NCBI GenBank assembly: GCA_037126765.1
Contig: JBBCBC010000012.1
Location: 11,780,001-11,844,000, forward strand
From: Stenogyne calaminthoides
Taxonomy: Eukaryota; Streptophyta; Magnoliopsida; Lamiales; Lamiaceae
Length of the DNA stretch: 64,000 nucleotides
Direction of reading: 5' to 3'
Part shown: positions 34,811 to 46,803 of the stretch, in pieces
Position numbering within the stretch: the stretch's first letter is position 1
Layout of the letters: each line of letters starts with the position of its first letter
Made by a program: the position numbers and the translations under genes
The notes under the pieces: model-generated
What the model was told of the DNA's origin: nothing
Databases searched by the model: none
Seen by the model: the letters and a program-made list of their open reading frames with translations, nothing else

Positions 34811-36583
34811 TGTTGGGGAATGAGTTGCACAGATCTATTCGGGGTGAATATTTAAATACAAATTTAATCCATTAATTATTACTAGCATGAATTAATCTTA
34901 TATTAATTCAAATAATAATTGCAACAACAAATCATGCATATAAAAAGCCACGTAAAACCTACGATGCGGAATCTCACGGTTTACGTGAACGCACCTCTCG
35001 GGATGGCAGTGACTTTGGTCGGACGGACTAACCAAAAGGACTTCCCAAGTATTCCCTTAGCCCTTGCTCGACAATCCGGTGGAAGGATACTCGCGAACAA
35101 TTAATAAAAGGAAAAAATAAACTTTGTTACACCACTTTCGTGGATTTGCTAATATTTCCAGCACATGGAATTGTACTTGGGAATGAACTAATCATCCCCT
35201 ATTTATAAGAGGGGGGTTGGACGAAAGTTTAGTGATATTTGAATGTGGGAAAAGACTTTTCTTGGTCACCAAGAAATCTTGAATATATCCCTTATATTCT
35301 TTTTCCCAAAATTAAAATATTCCACAAAAATTCCACCTCCTCTATTATGGACAAAATTTCGAAATATTTAAGCAAGAATCCAAGATTTGGATCTTCTTGA
35401 ATTTATGAGATATTCTTGTATTTCAAGAAATACATATCTTCCATAATATATTTTCAAGAAAATCAAGAAAATCTCTCTTGCCCACTATATTTCCAAAATT
35501 TTCGAAAATTCCCTCATGAATAACCAAGTGGGAGATTTCTTGAATTTAATGAGATAATCTTGTATTCCAAGAATACATATCTTCATTCCATAACAAAATT
35601 CAAAGAAAATCTTTCTCCCTCTTCAGTTATTGGACTATATGTTGGGCTACTTAGGGGGCCTTTAGGAGAATTAAGATTGGACCTTCTAATGGATCTTGAA
35701 TATCTAATATTGAGCCACAATATAATTCAAGCCCATAAATATTAATTAATCCCACTACATAATTAATATTGCACTATCCATCTTAACCCATATTACAGTC
35801 AATATGGCTCCCGGTCATTATTTCCAGTGTTTAAGATTATCTAGCCCATTAATTAATTCAAGCCACTGAAATAGCTTTCCGTTAATTAATATCTTTTGTC
35901 CTTGGTCAAGGAACGGTTCAACATTATTATCCATACCGGAAACAAATTCCACTTGCAAGATTTGGTATGATAAAGCTTATGAACCTCCCAAGGGGGCAAA
36001 TCAAACAAGCGTACTTGCACACGATTCTTCGTATTAAATCTTAGCAATCACATGTGACCAATAATATTGCCCAAGATAAAAAGTATTGAATCTCTCTTTG
36101 ATTCGCTACCCATGATAAGTCAAAGCAATAGTTACCAATCCCACGTGATCCTATTTAAGGGACGAAGGTTAAGAATCAACGAACCAATTGAGGTCTAATT
36201 CTTCCTTGTTCGGGCCAAGAACTTATCCTCCTCAGAGGTCCTATTCAAACAGATCACCATGCACTAGTGTAATCTCTTGGTCAAGACAAACCAATCGAGC
36301 CTTACACCTCAACCTTTCGCGATGGTTGTTCATTTCCATCTAGGTCGTGAATGGCATACTTTTTAGTTACAAGGGATCGTTAATTTAATCTTCGTGATCC
36401 GGTATCACTAAATTAACTTCTGAAGTAACACGTACAAATTATTGAACAGTTATGCAGTAAATATATATAACATTCAATCATATTTAAAGCATCAGTGATA
36501 AACAATTTATTTCAGTAAATAAGTCTGGAAATTCAGTTTCGATTATACAAAGTAAAAACATACTTTTCAGTATAATCCCAACA
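34811..36583 (-). repeat. LTR of the 9-kb Copia element (5' LTR in element sense)
   Basis: 1773 bp, same ends as 27568-29428. It is shorter mainly through a deletion near 35622. Transcription of the element would start in this LTR and run leftward. Confidence 0.92.
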
Positions 36584-36588
36584 GGAAG

Positions 36589-36983
36589 AAGAAGAGCATT
36601 TTTTGGGACTTGCCCTATTGGAGCTCACTTTTGATTCGACACAACTTGGATGTGATGCACATCGAAAAGAATGTGTTCGATAACTTGTTCCACAAAATCA
36701 TGAATACAGAGGGCAAGATAAAAGACACTTCAAAGTCACGTGATGAGTTGAACGAGATATGCAAACATGATCACTTGAAGAGGGATGAGAGTACATGAAG
36801 ATATCCTCAAGCCAATTACACACTTGATAAGAGACAGAAAATGGCTTTGTGTAATTGGATTGACGAGCTGAGATTTCCAGATGACTATGTCTCCAATTTG
36901 AGTCGTTGTGGAAACACATCAAACGGAAAGGTTTCTGGGATGAAAAGCCATGATTGTCACGTATTTATGCAACGACTTTTGCC
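36589..36983 (+). pseudogene. CACTA TNP2, continuation of copy a
   Basis: Resumes the TNP2 frame directly after the Copia element: K-K-S-I-F, D-L-P-Y-W, R-H-N-L-D-V-M-H-I-E-K-N-V-F-D-N, then the region before DUF4218. An in-frame TGA at 36796-36798 replaces the glycine codon (GGA) found in copy b. The copy ends abruptly at 36983, where module X copy 3 starts. It is near-identical to 59937-60331. Confidence 0.88.
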
Positions 36984-37159
36984 GAAGAAAATAAATTTTA
37001 TTCATAATAACATAATTAAATATATATATATATATATTAAAGTGTGCAAGGGGAATAAAAATAGACTTATAAGAACAAAACTACTTGTCCAAGGCCAAGT
37101 GAGATTCAAATTTTTTATAAACAAAAATAAATGCTAGCCCATAAATTATATATTTCATT

Positions 37160-37258
37160 TGGGCCGGATAATTTAATTTTCAAATCCATCTAGGTTTAAG
37201 AAAGGTAATGATTTTTTATCGGCCCAGAGTAAGTTATATAAATGGATCATTAGGGTTT
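37160..37258 (+). promoter_or_regulatory. Site II / TATA / telo-box promoter of module X copy 3
   Basis: TGGGCC 37160-37165, GGCCCA 37221-37226, TTATATAAAT 37234-37243, TTAGGGTTT 37250-37258. Same arrangement as X copy 2. Confidence 0.55.
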
Positions 37259-38575
37259 TCCTCATTCATAATCATTGTATGCCTTGCAACTCCGCCGCTT
37301 TTCCTTTCAAAATCACTTTTCTTTTTTAAAATCTATTCATTTTTTATTCGTTCTTCTACTTCTTCTTTTTCTGCAGATCTTTCTCTCTCAAAATTTCAGT
37401 GCTTTACTCCCTTGAAGCTAAAACAAGTGCAAGGAGTTAAATTGTTGGGATCTTGGTCGGACAGATTAGGTGGGGATCAGATGGGTGCAGGTGGTTTATG
37501 CATCCATGTCGGACCCAGTACAAAGTGAACCCAACAAGTATAGAAATCGACATAAATGGTAAATTGAAATTTTCAATTATTCTTTTATATATTACTTAAT
37601 TGGCTAACAAATATATTTTACAAGTTTCTAATTTTTGTTGTGTCCATTTTCAGGTTATTAGCTCTGAGATATGCTATGAAAAGATCCCAACTTATTATTG
37701 ACATAGAAACGATGGAGAAAATTTTAGAGGTAACTTTTATGTATGTGAATAAGGTGGTGTTTTAAACCACAACTTGCACTTGAGAAGCACTTATTTTTTA
37801 AAAAGTTGAGTTTGAAAACATACTCTAAATATAGAATGTGTTACTTCATGCGCTTCCAGATTTTTCAGTCTTTCTTAATGCAGGACTCATTATCAAAGTC
37901 AATGTAGTCAAACTTATTTTTTTTACAGGTCAATGTATTCAACCTTTTTTTTTTTTTTTTTTTAATTTACAGGTCAATGTAGTCAAACTTGCATCAATGT
38001 AATTCTAACTAAATTTGTTGATTTTATAGTCTTTTATGGAACTTTAAAATTAAAACCTTAGATTATATTTTCTGGATTCAAAATTAATATATCAAAACGT
38101 ATAATATCATTGTTTAACGTCTGTTATTTTTATTTTTATTTTTGACAGGAAATAACGTATGTTAATATTAATTAATGGAATAAAATATAAAGGAAAATCC
38201 TTAGGCCATGTCGTTTATTTCAGTTCCTGAAATTTATCCAGTTTACAGGACAACGACCAAATGAAAATTCAGCTGAAACCAACATTATTGAAACTATTTT
38301 TTAAAATTTTCTAATAATTGAGATGGGGGTTGGTTTTCTTTTTCCAAAATTTCTAGGTTTTACTTAGTATTCGATTATATTGATAATTGATACATATATA
38401 CAATTATTGATACAATATCTAATACTCATTATATAGATTAGTACACAAGATTGTAAAACATTTAAAATAAGTTAAAAGAAAGATTTGATGTAGGACTGAT
38501 CATTTGCTTATTGAGTTGCTTATTTATTTAATTGTGGTCTACTTACTAATCATTTGGTACTTTTGTATTCCACAG

Positions 38576-38750
38576 AATGGACCTATGGATGAGTTTGATG
38601 TTGTAGGTGCTGATTTCTGTCCCATGCCTGATTCAAACGCCCCTGCAGTTACACAAGAATTAAATCAAATTAACTTCAAGGGGAATAATAAGGATCAGGT
38701 TGCTGGTTTGAGGCATATATATAGCCTTATATATATTGGCTATGAAGGTT
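38576..38750 (+). other. exon-like insert in module X copy 3
   Basis: After a good acceptor (TTTTGTATTCCACAG) an open frame of about 58 codons reads N-G-P-M-D-E-F-D-V-V-G-A-D-F and onward, polar and acidic, to a stop at 38750. It is absent from X copies 1 and 4. It may be a captured exon of an unknown gene. Confidence 0.35.
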
Positions 38751-39961
38751 AAATAAATTATTAAGATTATGGAAAGTGATGTCAAATAGGAGCATAAGCT
38801 TATTCGAATCAACATTTTCTTAGAGCATCTAATAAAAGGTCGTTAATGGAACCTCTTAATAGGGAATGCCAGTTAATGTTACCGTTTAGTAATTATATAT
38901 GTGCCACTAAGTTCTTGAACAAATTTGCCATGATGTTTTGTTAAATGGTTTTGGGTGTTTCTGTATTGTGTGTTTTGTTAAATAAAAACACCCAACTGAG
39001 CAAATTAATTAATTTATTTATATTTTTAAAAAAAATGTGTAATTTATAAAACACTAATTGCAGAACATCCAAATATATTTTACAAGTTTCTAATTATTGT
39101 TGTGTCAATTTTCAGGTTATTAATTAGCTCTGAGACATGCTATGAAAAGATCACAACTTATTATTGACATAAATGATGGATAAAATTTTAGAGGTAATTT
39201 TTATGTACGTGAATAAATATAGAATGTGTTACTTCATGCTCTTCCAGATTTATCAATCTTTCTTAATGTAGGACTCATTATCAAAATCAATGTAGTGTAT
39301 ATGTAATGACTCATTATCAAAAAAATTGAATTTCAATAAAATATTGGATGGCAACCACAATAAGAAGTAAGAACAGCTCATTCTTGCATTTGTAATGACT
39401 CACTGAGTGTATGTGTCATTTGGAAGGAAATAGATTCATACATCTTGTCTCTGCATTAATTGTGAATTGTCTGTAAATTGCGACATTACATGTTAGATTA
39501 AATCTCTCTATTAATGACAACAACATAAGCCTTATTTTTTATGATTATTCTTTTGCTTTACTAGCTAGATTATTCTCTGTATATCTGGAAATGGAATGCA
39601 ACAAAGAAGAAGCCGTCTTCTCTTAGTTCAGCCCCCACAAGGATTGTTTGTACCAATTCGTTGTGTCTAGGTTGTGCAACATTTGGGAAACACCAACTAG
39701 TCCGGGAAATAGAGATTGCGCCTTCAACGCAAACTTTTTTGCACAAGCGTAGTCCTTTTGCTCTAACTTGCCCTCGGCAATAGATTTTGTACGGGCGGCT
39801 CGTCTTTATTGCACTCTTGCCTTTATTCTTGTTTTATTTGTGCCTTATCTTCTTAATCTTGAGTTGCAGCTGACTCCGCGTACAAGTCCTTTTTTACAAA
39901 AGCACTCAGATCTTGCAACGGGTCTGATTGCTTTTGAACAGAGTAGCCCATCAGGCCATTC

Positions 39962-40242
39962 CGACTTAATTTTCTAGAGCGGATTATTCTGAGGTACCTT
40001 AAGTCTCTTATTTTACGCGATGTTTGGTTGGAGGGTGACATGATTTGGTATGTGCTTTCGAGTTGTCCTTTGATAGAGGAGCTGGAGTTGGTTGAGTGTA
40101 AGTGTTTTAATAAAGCTCAGAATTTTGCTCAAAATAATTATATTACTACGAAAAGTAGAATGTTGGCTTTGAGTCCTTCGTTTGAGATTGAAAACCCTAA
40201 TTTGGGGTCGAGGGTAAGTGGTCGTGCAAATCTAGCCTTGTA
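39962..40242 (+). pseudogene. F-box/LRR (FBD-type) gene fragment
   Basis: The open frame encodes a leucine-rich piece: L-K-S-L-I-L-R-D-V-W-L-E-G-D followed by L-S-S-C-P-L-I-E-E-L-E-L, the signature of LRRs in plant F-box/FBD proteins, then a segment shared with 24.5 kb (S-P-S-F-E-I-E-N-P-N). The F-box itself and the FBD domain are not seen. It ends at a stop at 40240. Best read as a captured or decayed gene piece in the duplicated locus. Confidence 0.65.
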
Positions 40243-41039
40243 ACTTAGGTGGTGGAGACAAAAAGGAGAAGCTTTCAAACGACACACACTAGTTGTATCA
40301 AATCATGCTAGAAACTTTGGTAGATATGGTCAGGAACTGCATGGGCTCGTGCTCCGTCAACTACCACTATTGCTTCTTGAGAAAGTTTCATCTGAATTGG
40401 ATATCGCGTCGCCTTCAAAGAAGGTTAGGGTTTTGGAAAGAATCAATTCAAGACCTCCATTGAGCAAAAAGATTTTCAAGATAGTAGCGGTGAGCAAAAA
40501 GATTTTCAAGATAGTAGCGGTGAAATAACAGAAGGTTCAGATATTTTGGGCTCTGATTTTCTCACATTCATAGACGAAGAATGCCTCAACATCAAAAGTT
40601 TATTATTTGATTTGCAAAAGTTTATTCATTATTTTTTAAAACTATATATATATATATATTTATATATATATTATATATAATTTTCAAGAATTTTACATAA
40701 ATCATTATTTAGTTTACAAAAATATTTTTTATATTTTGTAGTCATATTTAAATTAATATATATATATATATAATTTTACAATTAATTTGTAATTTATGAA
40801 TTCATGTTGATTACGTATATAATTAATTAAAATTTAGTATCATTTCCCTCAATTTTGCAAATTTGGTCTCATAATATTTTGGTAAACTAACGGTTTTCAT
40901 CTATTTGACTAACGGATGGTTGGGATCAAAATTGCTCAAAGAAGGACCATTTTGAAACCTAGGGACCAAAATTATTTTGGACCCAATCTCTTGGGATCAA
41001 ATCCGCTTGAATTTACACGCCGATTTATAAACAAAATTA
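40243..41039 (+). other. F-box locus tail and AT-rich DNA
   Basis: The first 300 bp match the tail of X copies 1 and 4 (GAGAAGCTTTCAA…, then ATCATGCTAGAA). A 30-bp in-frame duplication (40461-40490 and 40491-40520) sits in a Lys-rich segment. Beyond 40620 there are (TA)n runs and no gene. Confidence 0.5.
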
Positions 41040-42468
41040 CTTAATTTTGTAAACAGAGAGAACTAATTTCAAAGTCGAAATGCTTAGGTGACAAAAAATA
41101 AAATTGGTACAAGTTAAAGGATAAAAATATATTTACCCTTTATATTATATCCAAATTCTATGTATAATTTTAAAATTAATTTATAAATTTCAGAATTCAT
41201 TAGATTATATATAATCTACTTTTTTAATTTTATTTTCCAAACTATGGAATTCGTTCAAAACTTAATGGTTTGGGACATAATTTGGAAAAAAAGACCATTA
41301 GTCCTAAAAGTGTTTTTTGAAAAATTCATATGCTATTCAGAAATTTTGATATTCAAAAGCGGGGCATGGGTCCGGAGCACCATGTCAAGTGATACCTGAC
41401 ACACCTTGCCCCCACTATGAGGCACAAGGAGGCCAAAAAAAAATGGGTCAGGAGGACCGGATTAAGATTGTCTTCCCCAAACAAAATTTGGGTTTGAAAA
41501 CACTATAGATAAATTTGATAATTACTTAAATAATATAAAAAAACATCAAATCTTAAAAAGAAATTCAAGAAAACAATTTCTCAATTACAATGAAAGGAAA
41601 AATATTGAGGAAGAATTTGGTGATGATTTAAAACAATTAATTGCATTTTATAGTCCTATAAGAATTTTGTCTCATGCACCTAAATTGTTCATTTTTTCAT
41701 CAATTTTGGTCTCATAAGAATTTTCTATTCGAAAACTAAAATGCACTTTCGCCGGGTAGGAATTTCAAGAAATTAATTATTTTGACCAATTTGTGCCCCA
41801 TAGAAATTTTGGTATTCTTGTCAACTAATGATTTCATCAGATAGTTAATGTTTGGGATCAAAATTGGAATAAAAATGACTACTTTCGAACATAGCTATCA
41901 AAAGTGTTTTAAAAATATTCATGTGGAACCAATATGCATTTACTCGATTTAAACCTTAGTCCTAACATCTCATATGTGAGGAGTTCTACTAGAATTGACG
42001 ATAAGATGACAAAATGAATAAATATCAAAGTGATAGCCGCTAAAAAGTGAAATATCAATAAAATGAAAGTGAATGATTAGATTATTACTAACCAGAATAT
42101 TATTGAAAAAAAAAAATCGTAGAGGCATAAGTCCGGATGATGTAATGTAGATCGATGCCCGATAAAACTCTTGCTAAGACAAAATCCTTAGTCAAGGAAA
42201 ATAGAACTCCTCTATTTCAAAAAAATTAAAACTAAAAAAATTATAGAAGTTTGTATATAAATCCTTTTGAATGAAAGGTAAAAAGATTAGATTACTAAAA
42301 TGACAAAAAAAGGGAAATTATCCCATGATGCAAAAGATTGAAGCAAAATAATTCGAAATGAGACCTATTTCTATCCTTAGTTTCTAATAACAAGAAAAAT
42401 TAATTTCAATCCTAAATAAAATGCAAATATTTTTAAATAAGAATACGTACTGATCATGTTAATTGTAG
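41040..42468 (+). repeat. duplicated non-coding block B
   Basis: Matches 18.29-20.29 kb minus the MULE, and 51.67-53.07 kb. It keeps an uninterrupted TAGAAATTT at 41801-41809, where block A has the MULE. It is the most diverged of the three. No gene. Confidence 0.75.
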
Positions 42469-42540
42469 GGTTCCATAGCTCAGTGGTAGAGCAATTGACT
42501 GCAGATCAATAGGTCACCGGTTCGAACCCGGTTGGGCCCT
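42469..42540 (+). tRNA. trnC: tRNA-Cys(GCA), best-preserved copy
   Basis: 72 nt. D arm GCTCAGTGGTAGAGC, anticodon stem-loop TTGACTGCAGATCAA with GCA, T arm CACCGGTTCGAACCCGG with a perfect 5-bp stem and canonical B box, acceptor GGTTCCA against TGGGCCC with one mismatch at position 3:70, discriminator T. No intron. Anticodon GCA reads Cys codons. A run of T follows at 42553-42560 as a likely polymerase III terminator. Nuclear-type and not the plastid gene. Confidence 0.88.
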
Positions 42541-42760
42541 TAATTTGATAATTTTTTTTCCACTTTACTATTGTAAATGCAGCTACAAGACAATGCCTTG
42601 TATTTGCGCAGTTTCTTTTTTTCCTAATCTCTTTATCTTTCCAAATCTCTTCTATTTTACTCGTTCATCCACTTCTTCTTTTCTTTGCGGAACCTACTCT
42701 CTCAAAATTTCATGTGTGTATTTGGGCGATTTGAGACTAAATTTATAAATTTTGAATACA
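42541..42760 (+). repeat. single leader repeat after tRNA-Cys (block B)
   Basis: One unit of the repeat found three times at 20.4-20.96 kb: ATGCCTTGTATT, a T/C-rich stretch, CTCTCAAAATTTCATGTG, GGCGATTTGAGAC. It was duplicated together with the tRNA. Confidence 0.75.
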
Positions 42761-43074
42761 TACAAAACTAAATACAAAAAGTGAATAACAGTTTGTTTTG
42801 GGTACTGCTAATATTCACAAGAGGATATTAGTACCAGCTCCCAGCCTCAACCCCTTCCCCTCCCACATTTTGCGAATCCCCTCACCTAGGTTGAAGGGAA
42901 AATGATTTGAAGATGAATTTGGTAATAATTTATAACCTTAGTCCTAATACCTTCATATTTGAGGATATTTCTGCTAGATTAACTGTAAAATGACGAAATG
43001 ACCAAATATGCGAGTAAAGAGCTGCTGAAAGTGGAATATACCAATTTAAGGTGAAAAATAAAATTACATAAAGG
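42761..43074 (+). repeat. duplicated block B, downstream part
   Basis: Matches 20.97-21.37 kb and 53.33-53.75 kb. It lacks the AT-rich 80-bp segment present in those copies. No gene. Confidence 0.6.
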
Positions 43075-44828
43075 ATTAAAATTGTTATTAACATTTATTC
43101 TATTGAGAAATATATGATATTCTATATTGGCAAAATATATTGATATGGACCCTAATTCTATTCTATGTTTTTTCAAGCCCAAGTGAGATGCAAAATTTCA
43201 TAAATAGGAATACATAGTGGCCCATCAAATATACCATTTCAGAGTTCAAACCCATCTAGGTCTAGAAAACATATTGTTAGGGTTTTCCTCATTCTATATA
43301 AACGTACGCCTTGCAACTCCGCCGTTTTATCCTTTCCTAATATTTTTCTCTTTCGAAATTTTTTCTCGTTAATCCATCTTTCCTTTTCTTCACATATCTC
43401 CTTCTCACTCAAAATTTCATTTTCAAACTTAAACTAGGCAAAAGGAGTTGGAATTGTAGGGATCTTCAAGTGAACTCGTAGTCGTTTTTCAAAGGTATGC
43501 ATTGGGTAAGCTCTCTGCGCTAGTTTCACTGTTTTGGGATGAGAGTAGTTGGTTTATGCATCCATGTCAAAACGTGAATACAAAGTGAACCCAATCAGGA
43601 TAGAAAACAACACAAATGGTAAATCAAAATTTTAGTTCAATTTTTATGTGTTACTAAATTGATTATGGGATATTTTTGCAAGTTCATAATTTTCTTTGTG
43701 TCCATTTCAGGGTATCAACTCTGAGTTATGGTATGAAAAGATCTCAACTTATTAATTGACATGGAAAAGATGCAGAAATATATGGAGGTAAATTTTATGT
43801 ATATAAATAATGCAAATGTGTTACTTCATACGCTCTAAGGCATATCACCAGTCACTCTTTTAAATTGGACTTGTTTATCAATACTGGTGTAGTCAAATTT
43901 GCATCAACGTGACTAAGTTCATTGATTTTTAGTCTTTTGTGGAACATTAAAATTAAAAATTAGACTATGTTTTCTGCAATTTCATTAAAGACATAGTGTA
44001 AGGTAACATTACAAAAAACATCAACACATCAAGCATTTAACTTTGAGCAGAACTCATGTGGACTCGAGTTCATGATGAATTCTACCACAGTTGTATATAT
44101 TTATAAAAAAATATTTTTATTGGGCCTCAAAAGTGCATATACTATTGATTGGACCTTGTTACCTTGAGAATTAAAACTATAGACGGTTGGCTTTGGCCTT
44201 TGAAGATTTATTATACATATAATTATACATATTACAATTATTAGTTGGGCCTTGAGGCATTAACATAATTATATTTATATCACCGTGTGAGATTGGGGTT
44301 CAAATTACAATTTTACCTTCCAAATTTTAATTCTGCAGGCAATTCGGCGCAGGTCTTCTTATGCAATTACAAGCTGGCGAAACTCTTTCACAAGTATGTA
44401 ATTACTTCCTTTGGTACTGACTTTCCTATTAGTTATAAGAAAAGAGAGATTAATGTATATAATAAGTGATTCCGGCGATCAATTGGAATGTCTGTAAACC
44501 TATTATTAATCTGAGACCTCATAGGACTTTCTTCATTTTTTTGAAACCTGCGAACTGATTTGCTCAATAGAAAGACATAGAAAGAGGTATTTTCATGGTC
44601 CGCTGGAGGAACATTGAAAAGGTGGAGAAAGATTTACAGAAGGGAAGACATAATATGGTATAGCCAGTCATGATATTTTTAATTATGATTTCAATAAATT
44701 GCTTGTTCAAATAATGTAAGAATATGTTCTACTACTTAGTAATGAATTTCATGTTGATCACTAAAATGTCTTTTAATAAAGGGAGATCGTGTATCTTTTG
44801 TGGAACTCTCACAATCATTAGTCATGTA
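43075..44828 (+). pseudogene. diverged module X' with exon-like pieces
   Basis: Promoter/leader related to module X (TTAGGGTTTTCC at about 43279, TATATAAAC near 43296, then CTTGCAACTCCGCCG), exon 1 to about 43618, an intron with a CATTTCAG acceptor, exon 2 at 43711-43788, and a small exon-like piece at 44340-44392 after TTCTGCAG. Homologous steps occur in X copies 1, 3 and 4, but sequence identity is clearly lower, so this is an older subfamily member. Confidence 0.5.
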
Positions 44829-45060
44829 CTCCTCCGGCCCACAAAAAACTGTGCTTAGTTCTTTGGGTTTAAGAAGAGATAGATAAAGTAAATAAAATAA
44901 AGGGTATTATAGGGTATTGTGGGGTCCATTTACTTACTAAAGTGAATTTTGTGGGTACAAGACAATAGCAATATGGGTAATTAAGTGATGGCTGAAGGGT
45001 GAAGATAAAGTGAGTGTGTCCATAAAAAGAATGAGCACACTTTTGGTGAATTTTAGGGAG
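44829..45060 (+). mobile_element. Stowaway-type MITE, 232 bp
   Basis: Left end CTCCTCCGGCCCACAAAA, right end complement CTCCCTAAAATTCACCAAAA, flanked by TA dinucleotides (44827-44828, 45061-45062). The CTCCCTCCG-type terminus and TA target are typical of Stowaway (Tc1/mariner) MITEs. No coding. Confidence 0.8.
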
Positions 45061-45062
45061 TA

Positions 45063-46803
45063 TTACCTAAGTTTTGAGTACTTCGGCACTCCAATAATAA
45101 ATAAATAAAATCCGATAAAGAAAATGTATTTCTTAAACCTGTTTGAAACTGATAATATTTCCAGTGTCCCAACTTGTTGAATGTTTATTACGTATAGTTC
45201 TTAGAGTTAAAATTAATTTTGGTCTCCTAGTTTTTGCCTTTTCCGCAAAATTAGGTCCCAAAAGATGTGCACTAAAATGAGGTCAAGCTTCAAATTTCTA
45301 CGACTTTGGACCAAAATCGGACCACTTAATATTTTATTGGATTTAAATTGAAAACACTTTTGTCCTTTAACTTGTACCAATTCTTTTTGTCCCTTAAATA
45401 TTTCGATTTTGAAATTAGTCCTCAATGTTCAGTATTTTTAGTCCCTTTACCGGCTAACAGAGGTAACCATCCGACAATAGGCATCAATGTGGAAGAAGCT
45501 GGCAATTCCTACCCATTTAATTTTTCACTGAGAATAATTAAGGCATAATCAATTCCAAACTAAAAATTCCCAAATCCCAAGACATGTTTAGGTTAAAAAA
45601 AATTCTTCTAATTGTCCACTTTTACATGTTGATGCCTCGATCGATGTAATTTTATGTAATGAAAAAAAAAATACATGATAGGTCGCGTGTTACCGGATTA
45701 ATCCTCTCTGTTAGTTCCTAAAGGGGATTAATTTCAAAGTCAGAAATACATAGGGGGGAAAGTCAAAATTGGTACAAGTTAAAGGATAAAAAATCATGTT
45801 TACCTTTAAAATTATATCCAAATTCTGTGTATAACTTTACAATTAATTTATAATTTCATAGTTCATTTAAAATTATAATTACTTTTTTATTCTATTTTTG
45901 TTTTCCAAACTAATGGAATCCGTCCAACACTTACGGTTGAGACCAAATTATGAAAATAAAACACTTTTGAGCATGGGTACTAAAAGTGTTTTTTTTTAAA
46001 TTGTGGGACCAGTGTTGTAATTTATCCATAAATTTTTAATATTCAAGATGGACATGGGTCCAGGGCACGTAGAAAGTGATACCCAGGCCCCTTGCCTCGT
46101 TGTGGGACACGGATGGGGCGCCCAAAATAGCACGAGTTGGGTCGGGTTGGAATTGTGTTCCTAAAAATTTTGAGGCACACTTGCATGAAACAATCTCACG
46201 GTGAGGCGGACATAATTTGAGCATTGACGCTTTAATACTTTAGGAGGGGTGTGCGTGATTTGTGCTAGATTGTACTCGTCTCATGCATGAGACTGTCTCA
46301 TATGAGTTTTTTTGTCAAAAAATTTAGGTTTGAAAATACTACTAGGTATATTCGATAATTACTTAAATAAATTTTAAAAAACATATCTTAAAAAAGAAAT
46401 TTAAGAGGAAATTAGCTCAACTACGGCAAAAGGAAAGTTATTGAGGTAGAATTTGGTCGATTTAAAACGGGTTAATTGCAATTCCAATCCCTTAAAAATT
46501 TTGCCTCATGAAAATTGAACCACCAATTTTGGTCCCATAGGAATTTTCCGTCCAAAACTGATAGGTGTTGATGTGTTAGATACACACACCATTAGGAATT
46601 TTTAAAAAATGATCCATTTTGCTAATTTTTGTCACATAGGAATTTATATATTCTTGTCAACTAATAGGTTCTGTCAAATAGTTAACTACTGGGCACAAAT
46701 TTGTAATAAAAAGGACGACATTTGAACATTGATATCACAAGTGTTTTCAAGTTGTAGGGCCAGTATTGTGATTTACCCATTTTAAAACATTAGTCATAAC
46801 ATT
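45063..46803 (+). repeat. diverged copy (D) of the non-coding block
   Basis: From about 45340 it is recognisably the same non-coding block as A/B/C (ACTTGTACCAATT, the AAAACACTTTTG variant, GGGCATGGGTCC-type words, GTCATAACATTAG), but much more diverged and without a tRNA. No gene seen. Confidence 0.55.

Larger units (their letters stand above)
27568..36583 (-). mobile_element. 9.0-kb Copia LTR retrotransposon inserted in TNP2
   Basis: Two LTRs (27568-29428 and 34811-36583) flank internal sequence whose coding strand is minus. Target duplication GGAAG at 27563-27567 and 36584-36588. Minus-strand order: primer site next to 34810, GC-rich leader, gag, protease, integrase, reverse transcriptase, RNase H, polypurine tract next to 29429. 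This protease-INT-RT-RH order defines Copia. Coding is heavily broken. Removing the element and one GGAAG restores the TNP2 frame across the site. Confidence 0.93.
36986..39760 (+). pseudogene. module X copy 3 with extra insertions
   Basis: Same order as X copy 1: AT edge, promoter (TGGGCC 37160, GGCCCA 37221, TATA 37234, TTAGGGTTT 37250), leader, exon 1 to about 37558, exon 2 at about 37655-37730. A 78-bp insertion at about 37752-37829 and about 1 kb of extra sequence (about 38113-39060) are specific to this copy. The exon-like block ending in CAACAAAGAAGAAG recurs at 39590. The product is unrecognised and the frames are broken. Confidence 0.6.

Noticed and set aside
42469..42540. Plastid origin of the tRNA-Cys
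   Set aside because: Sequence matches the nuclear cytosolic type; no plastid flanking sequence is present.
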